Shown here: piece after piece, positions 57,001 to 64,000 of the stretch
Numbering within the stretch: the first letter of the stretch is position 1
How the letters are laid out: every line of letters begins with the position of its first letter
Source of the DNA: Phallusia mammillata
Taxonomy: Eukaryota; Chordata; Ascidiacea; Phlebobranchia; Ascidiidae
Direction of reading: 5' to 3'
Assembly: GCA_003260075.1 (NCBI GenBank)
Contig: QLIY01000644.1
Location: forward strand, 23,331-87,330
DNA: 64,000 nt
Translations under genes and position numbers: made by a program
Notes under the pieces: model-generated
Told to the model about the DNA's origin: nothing
Databases searched by the model: none
What the model saw: the letters and a program-made list of their open reading frames with translations, nothing else

Positions 57001-60000
57001 CGGTGAACTTGAAATGTCCTGAAAGTAAACGTTGTCAGTAAACTGTCTTGTTCGGTTTAAAAGCATGTAGCCAATAAATGCTAAGTAAGCTGCAGACAGT
57101 GCACACTGTGTCGATCTATAAGGTCATTAGTGCAGCTGGTGACAAGGCATAAGTCGCATTTGGATATTTGATGTGTTTTATTTACTGTAATAAAAAATGC
57201 CTGAGAGTTTTTATGTCGTTAGTACATTATATTCCAGCCGTGTGTTGTGATAAACTTTGCTAATGACGATAGTTAACATGCCCCCCCCCCCTGCCTGAGA
57301 GTTTTTATGTCGTTAGTACATTATATTCCAGCCGTGTGTCGTGATAAAGTTTGCTATTGACGAAAGTTAACATATCTGCAATAAAGGTTTTACTGCGCTC
57401 ACGCTCCTTTGAAGTTTTAGTTTTTATTAAGACACTTTTTTTAAGTGTTCAGTTTTTCTGTGTTTAGTCAAGCAGTAATAGAAGTAATTCTTTTTAAACA
57501 ACGTGATTAAGATGGAAAATATATAACAAATACGAAAATTAAATCCAGGTGTACAACCTGTCGCTGTTTTGTAAGTCTTATTTGCATTTTAGCGAACATG
57601 ACTTTTGTACCTACAGCTTTAGTTAAATTCAGCAAACAATGTTACCACCTATTTAATATGTACATAGTTCATCGTAACGTTCGCGGAAGCATCGTCCTTC
57701 GTCCTATACTCACCACAGAAACACACTGAGCTGCGATAAGCGATAGCAATCCACTCTTGTTCAAATTCAACAAACAAGGTACCCGTTATTTGGTCAACCA
57801 ACCCGGCGATAATAGCCTACTCATATTCCCGTTATGGATAACATTATTGATTTTACCAACTTGAGGTCGAACCAATGCCAATGAATCTATATAAGCTAGA
57901 AAATGCCCATTTTATGATTAATCACGGGCACACCTTATTACTGTTTACCTTTGGTCTTTTCCATTCGATGTCCCTCCAGTTTGCAGGGGCACGGGAGGTG
58001 TAATAAAGCGACTTGGTTTCGCTCGGAAAGTCGACGTCTCTGTAAACGTAACTTTTACCTTCTTCCTCGCTTTTCTTGTGTATTGCGTCGCGGATTTCGT
58101 CGAAATCCTACAAAAGAAATGCTCATAAATAGTGTATTGTTTTCCAAATTTGATAAACTATCCCCTTGCTCTTCCCTTTTCGACTGTTTAATATGAGACA
58201 AAAATTGACAACGATTTGTGGAAACATATAGCTAAAATTCATTGTAAAGATAAAACACGTATCTAATATGTGCATTCCACATATTTACACCCCTGCAAAA
58301 ATATTATGTAACGTAATTAGCTTTAGTACCTACGATATTGTTTAAAATATTGGGTTTATACCGTAAGTGTAAAACGCACGATTTTAATTGCGTCGTGAAT
58401 ATACAAAAAAGGGTCAGTTGAAGACCTTTTTTGTTCAAACTAGCTGTTTAAGCGTGTTTAAATCGGCATTCAGTAAAATAAGCATTTAGTGTTCAGGCGT
58501 GAACAAAAAAATGAAAATGGGCGTTTAGAAACATTCGTGCACAAGTAAACCATCAAATATCACAAAAGGGATGTCGGTTAAATAATGTTCGTTGTGTGTT
58601 TGAATTCAACAATAGCGGATGACCGCACCTATATTTGGTGACATTTGGTGACTCTGAAACCACTATAATCGCAATCAAATAGGCAGACTCCGACAAACGC
58701 CAACGGCGTGTACAACTTAACAGCACCATTTAACCAACTATGGTTGATTTTGTACGCAACGGCAGGTAGCTAGGTTATATTTTTTTAATTGCCAGTTGTA
58801 GTCTACTTAAATCCGGATCTTTATTTACCAAGCAATTGAAGTATTGAAGTATGCTCTATTCTGTATGTGCCGATATAGAATGTAATAAACCCAATACAAA
58901 TTTAACAACATGTCCTTGGGGACGTTTCCCTTATAACGCCCTAATGCCCTAAGCTTGTTGATAACAAGCAACCCTCAAGGCAATATGCGTATTATACATC
59001 ACAGGCCAGCTGTTTTGCCTTGCAACTTTTAAAATTTGTTCAGAGTAAAAACACATAACATAACAAACAAAGTTTAATATACAGAGGTAAGGTGTGTGCT
59101 TCAGCCATTTCTAAAACGCCCAGATAGGCTAAAACGCAGGAACTCGACGTCTTTGGATATGACGCTGATAGGTTGACATATATGATGCAAATATGTTTTA
59201 CATCTTACGAAATTGGGATGGTGCTGCAATCATGTACATTAAATTCAGTCTGCGCAAGAGGGCATTAATTTTAGAAGACATGACTCACCCCCTGCCTTAA
59301 CTGCGCACCTAAATACAACGATGGTTGTAACATTTAGATGTGTTGCAAACAGCCTATAGCTCTAACCAATTCAGCCGTTCGTTTACAGTTACTTATACCC
59401 TATTACAAATGCCTTCACCAAAACACAACACACTATCAAGTTTGACGATATACTTCTAAACCAGCGGTTCCCAAACTGGGGTCCGCGGACCTTTAGGGGT
59501 CCGTGAGGCAATTTGGGGGGGACCGCGAAGCGGTTGAAGTAATTCTATAATCTTATTTGGCGTCAGTTTGTGCCACTAAATAAGTTTAAATCAAAGTAGT
59601 AATGGGAATCGACTGTCTCCTTTGCTAAACAATGGCCTTTATTGAATGACAACTATCAAAAATGCAATTGTTCACGCACAATCGTAATGTTTTTGTCCTG
59701 TTTGTGATGTTACATGCTGTCTTTGGATGATTGTTATGCGCAATTTTGCATAACTAGCTAAAATCCTGCAATCAACTTTCGTTTTTATGAAATACACATT
59801 TAGGCTTCGAGCCCTCGAAATAATGACAAAGGGACCGTTTTGAAAAAAATATGAAAAAGTTTGGAAACCACTGTTCTAAACGGTAAATTAAGGACCACCT
59901 TCGATAACTTGAATATAGCGAGTCTAGGTTGTGCACCACCAGTTACTGCATTTAGTTAGTACAACCATCAAAGTAAAATTGCCATCGTCAATTCCAATTA

Positions 60001-60248
60001 TCGATAATTACCATGTAGAAAAGTCAATAACACCTTGACTAGGCACACTTAATAAGATGCCATTTTAAATCTCATACCGACGTGACTTTATATTCGGAAT
60101 ACGTCGAGCTTCCTTCAACGTTTTCAGTGATGTCCGGATCAGCTCTTGGTTCAACAGGAGGAGGCGCTTCGGTCGTTGTCTCATTGAAGTCAATGTCATT
60201 TTCCTCCTCCTTGGGTTCTGGAGGAGGACTTGAATTGCTGTTCCCCAT
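51100..60248 (-). CDS. Calpain-type cysteine protease without penta-EF-hand, myristoylation-type N terminus, 11 exons, 547 aa
   Basis: Exons: 60078-60248, 57949-58107, 56887-57018, 56155-56348, 55690-55821, 55221-55335, 54488-54576, 53761-53931, 53127-53245, 52033-52169, 51100-51324. All are GT-AG with matching phases; stop TAG at 51100-51102. Catalytic triad: Cys136 in GNCWFLASC, His292 in SAHAYAV, Asn316 in LRNPWG; the 156- and 24-residue spacings fit classical calpains. Residues 58-110 hold the FPS...WKRP entry region, and about 330-547 form the C2-like domain III (CBSW), with Trp-rich [13 protein letters not shown], an acidic loop ([10 protein letters not shown]) and a terminal FLLRIFTEK block. 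The protein stops nine residues later, so the PEF domain of classical calpains is absent, as is the extra C2 domain of CAPN5/6. The start chosen is MGNSNSS rather than an in-frame Met nine codons upstream, because it gives a myristoylation consensus. Calpains make limited Ca2+-dependent cuts in cytoskeletal and signalling proteins. Confidence 0.92.
51384..51500 (+). mobile_element. tRNA-derived SINE, family 1, truncated
   Basis: Head CAACAGTGCTTGTGATCC with CAGCACTGAGCCTG, A box TAGCTCAGTTGGTAAAGCG and an anticodon-like stem, then a broken B box (GTGGGTCCGTGATTC). The body is missing. It lies in the last calpain intron. Confidence 0.7.
51663..51778. repeat. Direct duplication of about 50 bp with a C10 spacer
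   Basis: 51665-51717 is repeated at 51728-51775 without a change over about 48 bp. C10 is at 51718-51727, in a calpain intron. Confidence 0.85.
52623..52795 (+). mobile_element. tRNA-derived SINE, family 1, diverged
   Basis: A box CAGCTCATTTGGTAGAGCGC, B box GGGTTCGAATTTCACC and a body with ATTTCTATTCCATGCCTTG and ATTCAATATGTCTGGTGT. It lies in a calpain intron. Confidence 0.7.
53631..53643 (+). repeat. Dispersed GACGTCGAAACGT motif
   Basis: GTATGGGACGTCGAAACGTCG followed by GCAATAAAAAGCTG; a near-identical block lies at 45131-45175, and the core is shared with the hammerhead-like motif at 7650-7679. Probably the end of a dispersed element. Confidence 0.45.
54180..54300 (-). mobile_element. 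tRNA-like SINE fragment, family 2
   Basis: The minus strand reads GGCTGAGTTGTGAGCGCAAC, then CGCC...GGCACAAGG and a B-box-like GATTCTAATCC. It matches the fragment at 21540-21640 in layout and lies in a calpain intron. Confidence 0.45.
56801..56875. mobile_element. Tiny inverted-repeat element, pogo/Tigger-like ends
   Basis: ACAGTAAACCTAGTTTAAAC at the left and ACAAACCTACTGTACTGT at the right are inverted at their tips, with CGATTAATCCGGATC between, as in pogo-type terminal regions. It lies just 3' (on the minus strand) of calpain exon 3. Confidence 0.4.
57197..57376. repeat. Direct duplication of about 83 bp with a C11 spacer
   Basis: 57198-57280 is repeated at 57292-57374 with four or five changes. 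C11 is at 57281-57291, between calpain exons 3 and 2. Confidence 0.85.
59462..59873. mobile_element. hAT-type MITE
   Basis: Ends CAGCGGTTCCCAAACT and AGTTTGGAAACCACTG are inverted and flanked by the perfect 8-bp duplication ttctaaac (59454-59461, 59874-59881). It carries GGGGTCCGCGGACC next to the left end, a signature of a widespread hAT group. It lies in calpain intron 1. Confidence 0.9.
60078..60248 (-). CDS. Calpain exon 1: myristoylation-type, Pro/Glu-rich N terminus
   Basis: 57 codons: Met-Gly-Asn-Ser-Asn-Ser, then Pro-Pro-Pro, an acidic Glu/Asp/Asn stretch and a second Pro run. Gly2 with Ser6 fits the N-myristoyltransferase consensus (inference). The exon ends TCG before GTATGA. There is no Cys directly beside Gly2, so a second palmitoyl anchor is not obvious. 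An upstream in-frame Met at 60275 would bury the motif. Confidence 0.75.
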
Positions 60249-63239
60249 TGTTGTACAATTCTTAACTATAACCAACCTAACTATTATTCTAAACTATGTT
60301 ACAGACCTGTAAGTAAAAACTCGATTACTTCAGACATTTGTGTGTTGTTTTGAACACGTTTACCCAACGGCCAATGTTTATTATATGCGACTCAATGCAA
60401 GCATATTATAAGTAGTTAGTTTGCAGTAATCCAAAAACTCATATTGTCATCCAAGCAGCAAAGCGAAAGCGTTTTGTTTAAACTTTATGGCCCAAAAACC
60501 CGCAACGAAAATCATATTGAGGTCATCGCCACAGGGCGTTTAAACAAAAACAATGAAATTTACGCATGAGTAAGCACGAGTAGGGTGTCAACGAGTCTGG
60601 CAGTCGCCTTGTCCGAAAGCGTTCTTTTTGTCGCAATCAGTTTGCAACAGGCCTCATAGTCACTATCAAACTATGTAGAAGTAAAGTGAAATATAATCTA
60701 TTACACATCAACACTAACGCGCCGTGGACTTCTAGGTAAACTCACTTTCTCAAAACAGGTTGTTTGACACTGACACATTTCTATTCATGTCTCTAACCCT
60801 AGCGAACGCAGTTAATATTTAACTAAACCCTGAATAGAACGGTACAGCTTACTCACATAAAAGTAAGAAATAACACATTTCCTCCATCAAAGCACACATC
60901 TATGACTGTAGGCGCTTTAGAATCCCAGCGGAATCCAACAGCGGCGTCTTCGAATGTTTGATATGGGCAATTACATGTCAACGTCCAATAGGCTACTTAT
61001 TGACCGGTAGTGCGTCTGCATTTGCTCGGCCAACTGACCTGTTACATTGCCTGGTGACATGGTTATACTACTGTTAACAACTTTCCGTCTCATAGGAAAT
61101 GACTGACCTGATGTCACATCTAACTGCAATTCACAACACTTAGAATGCAAGCTGTTCTAATTCATTTTTAATGTATGACTCAATTCAGCCTAGAAAACTG
61201 AGACGATTACAAATAATAGACTAACCTGTTTGTAACCTTTCTTTCTTTCAACAGAAAGCACTGTGGCATAACAATTGTTATGCAAACTTGCTTATCAAAC
61301 AATAACTTCGAACCCTGTTGCAGTGAAACATTATCAGACCAACATTGATTACATCGTATTGCTCAACGAGGGCATTGACCGAATAGGCCTTCAAGCCTGC
61401 TCGCCTGCTGTCAAGAGGCGCTTGTGTAAGCCGCAGTGTCAGCAAAGCGCCTGAAAAAGCGAAGAAGGCAAATGTCAACGATTTCTGGTTCAGGCACCTC
61501 AAGTGAGATGTCACAAAACGCCCAGAGAGCGACCAGAAATTAGTTATTACGTAATTATATTACAAATGGGTAGATACTTCAAGCCTTTACCTGCCTGTAA
61601 GGCGCTACCTTTATATTCAAACCTACTACGCCTAATTGCTGTTCTTTTGCAGCCTGGGAACCCAAGCGTCACAAATACGAAATTCTGCTTGATAATGAAC
61701 CAGGAAAGTACATACGGTTCCCTAACTGCACGAGATGATTCAGTTGCCTTTGAGACGTGCAACGGGCTTAGATTTATTGTTCACTTTCGATCGTGACTTC
61801 CTTTTCAAACAGAGCAACCCTATCGTTTAATGCAGGTTTATAAACGCATAACAGTCATAGGTGTTTTTAATCTTTTAATCTTAATCTTTTCTGTAAATAA
61901 CTTCAAGTCGATGCGCAATGGCTGAATACTTCACTGATCAAACAGCAAAGAATAATCCTGTTTAAATTAACCACAATTAAGCTCGTTTGATACGGACCTA
62001 GTTTCAGTTGAACAACATCACACGCGCCCAGTAAAGTATTTTTTTTCACAATGACTGCTACACGCACAATAAGTTGTAAAACTGTTGTAAAATAGCGTAT
62101 AATGCAATGTTGCAAGAAGATTATGCAGCCATACGCTGTGTGCTAGACTTGGGTATGTGTAACTGTAAAACAAAAGTCAAATGCAATATAGGGCGCTGTA
62201 TAGTCTGGTTTGCTTTTGACCCATTGGCGCTTTTAATGCAGTGTCACATTCCCCAAGATCCCTTGGATAGTTGAAAGGAACAAACAATATCTCAAAAATT
62301 TTGCCTTTTGTAGGGAAGCCAGTAAATTAATGCCAAATTTTAACAAGGTGCAATTGCGTAAATTAGAAGGAGTTATTTCTGCTAGTCATTATTAAATGAG
62401 TTGAGTTAAGTTTATTTCGCTTGGGGAAAAAACATAGCACGAAAAAATCGAGAGTTAATTTATCCTTTATATGTCACACACCGGAACATTCAAAATCAAG
62501 TTTAGTATTGTACAGGCTCTATTGAAACTGTTTCGTGCGTAATACTTGCTTTTGCTGGGCGATATCCCAAAAGCATACAAGCGAAAACTAAAATGAAACT
62601 CTTTTTTCTATAAATTAAGTTCTCGCATCATAACAAGTTGGTTAGGAACGGTAGGCTATTGCGACAAAATGAAACATTGGTTTATCAATAGTGATGGCAC
62701 TTATTAGGTAAAGCTACAGCGGGGAAAAATGAAAGGCGTTTTATCTGAAACTGTTTTGCCACGCATTTAGTAGACGAAAAAATCTGCGGTATTTGCTAAG
62801 CGTTAATGAGAAATACTAATAACCAGATGACCGGAAACTACACAATATGGCAGTCAGATAAAAGTTTCCTATTCATTTCAACTGAAATTGTGAGCGGAGT
62901 TGTCAAGTTTCAAGCCTTTGCTGAACTTTAATCTGGCAATAACGTCGAAATCATGTATTCTGTTGCCTTATTGGACCATTGTTTAAGCCCTAAACATCCA
63001 CCATCCTCCAATTAAACCGAAAAGCTGCTTCCTTATTAATTTGCTGCGAATGCTGCTTTATCGGCATACTGACAATTTTCCTGGTAGCGTATAAGAGAAA
63101 GAAATATCAAACTGTTTGTGGGCGAATACATTATGTGTAACGAAATCTAAAAAATTGTAGATTCGTGTATACAATGCTGTTACCAGTTTGTTTACACTTT
63201 ATAATTTATTTTATAAGACATTCGCTATAAATGATTAGT
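60249..63239. other. 5' flank of the calpain gene; no gene assigned
   Basis: Should include the calpain promoter. Overlapping short frames on both strands near 61278-61796 have no recognisable content. Nothing else I can support. Confidence 0.4.
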
Positions 63240-64000
63240 TAAAGTGAACGTATAACAAAGTAAAATCCAGGTTCAGTAGGGAAGAGATCTGTTCATGAGC
63301 GAAAAATGGGTATTAGTTTGCCAGTAGTCAGTGTTCTAATGTTTTGTAAGAGATTACTACATAATTTTTACTGTTGATTTTGCATCTTTCACAGCATTTT
63401 GAAACGACAATAATGCATAGCTTGACAGCTTTTGCAGTTACTTTGCTTTTTGGCGTCGGAGTAGCCAAGTTTTATTATCCAGGTGGGATTTTTTTCCATG
63501 GTATATTAAACTCCTGGCTAAGCTAGATTTTTAAAAGTTTGGTCCGGATTTCTGACTTGCAAGTTATTTTTTGGTCGGCCCACAATTTTTAAGTGTTTTT
63601 TTGCGCTTTTTAAGTATTTTTGCAAACTACTGTATATTTAAAACACAGAATACCCCCCCCCCTAAAGTGAACGTATAACAAAGTAAAATCCAGGTTCAGT
63701 AGGGAAGAGAGTTCATGAGCGAAAAATGGGTATTAGTTTGCCAGTAGTCAGTGTTCTATGTTTTGTAAGAGATTACTACATAATTTTTACTGTTGATTTT
63801 GCATCTTTCACAGCATTTTGAAACGACAATAATGCATAGCTTGACAGCTTTTGCAGTTACTTTGCTTTTTGGCGTCGGAGTAGCCAAGTTTTATTATCCA
63901 GGTGGGATTTTTTTCCATGGTATATTAAACTCCTGGCTAAGCTAGATTTTTAAAAGTTTGGTCCGGATTTCTGACTTGCAAGTTATTTTTTGGTCGGCCC
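63240..64000. repeat. Direct duplication of about 420 bp with a C10 spacer, cut by the window end
   Basis: 63240-63652 is repeated from 63663 to the window end with a few small indels and substitutions. C10 lies at 63653-63662. It contains the candidate signal-peptide exon in both copies. It has the same layout as the other C10 junctions. Confidence 0.85.
63395..63482 (+). CDS. Possible first coding exon of a secreted or membrane protein (partial gene)
   Basis: A pyrimidine-rich tract and CAG acceptor end at 63394. 18 bases later an ATG (63413) opens 23 codons reading Met-His-Ser-Leu-Thr, then a hydrophobic Ala/Val/Leu/Phe/Gly core, then Ala-Lys-Phe-Tyr-Tyr-Pro, followed by donor G|GTGGGA at 63483. 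This is the layout of a signal-peptide or signal-anchor exon behind a 5' UTR intron or a trans-splice site. The same exon, identical in its coding part, recurs at 63814-63901 after a C10 run. The rest of the gene lies outside the window. I do not recognise the family. Confidence 0.35.

Noticed and set aside
60249..60275. Upstream in-frame Met as calpain start
   Set aside because: It would add nine residues with no family match and would hide the MGNSNS motif.

Overview
The window looks like nuclear DNA of a tunicate, most likely a Ciona-type ascidian. It is AT-rich, has many small GT-AG introns, single genes matching vertebrate families (AIFM2/FSP1, TAO kinase, calpain), many short hAT-type MITEs and tRNA-derived SINEs, and local duplicates that differ by a few percent, as expected for a very heterozygous animal. 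The species cannot be fixed from the sequence alone.

Layout. All three recognisable genes lie on the minus strand. (1) 6777-12150: AIFM2/FSP1-like oxidoreductase, 9 exons, 397 aa, complete and in frame. (2) 18572-41672: a TAO-family STE20 kinase, 23 exons, with two alternative 3' ends: a cytosolic coiled-coil/Ser-Pro tail (1303 aa) and a read-through exon ending in transmembrane segments (1568 aa as assembled). (3) 51100-60248: a calpain-type cysteine protease, 11 exons, 547 aa, with an N-myristoylation-type start and no penta-EF-hand domain. A possible first coding exon of a plus-strand secretory or membrane protein lies at the right edge (63413-63482, duplicated at 63832-63901). I joined every exon by checking splice sites and reading phase. 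The genes show no shared pathway; FSP1 is a membrane ubiquinone reductase, TAOK a MAP3K-type kinase, calpain an intracellular protease.

Between genes (1-6.7 kb, 12.2-18.5 kb, 41.7-51.1 kb, 60.3-63.4 kb) I see mainly repeats: eight elements with terminal inverted repeats and 8-bp target duplications (hAT type), two families of tRNA-like SINEs, a long palindrome (14.5-16.9 kb) with an assembly gap, short tandem repeats, and hammerhead-like motifs.

The most unusual large-scale signal is 18 runs of exactly 10 or 11 C (once G). Almost every one separates two near-identical direct copies of 50-420 bp. The constant length points to an assembly join that left both alleles in line, rather than to natural homopolymers. 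It matters because it duplicates an AIFM2 exon end and adds about 50 residues to the long TAOK form. The strongest biological observation is that the TAOK long form diverges from the short form at the same residue where, as I recall, human TAOK2 isoforms diverge, which would make the membrane-anchored TAO kinase older than the vertebrate paralogues.
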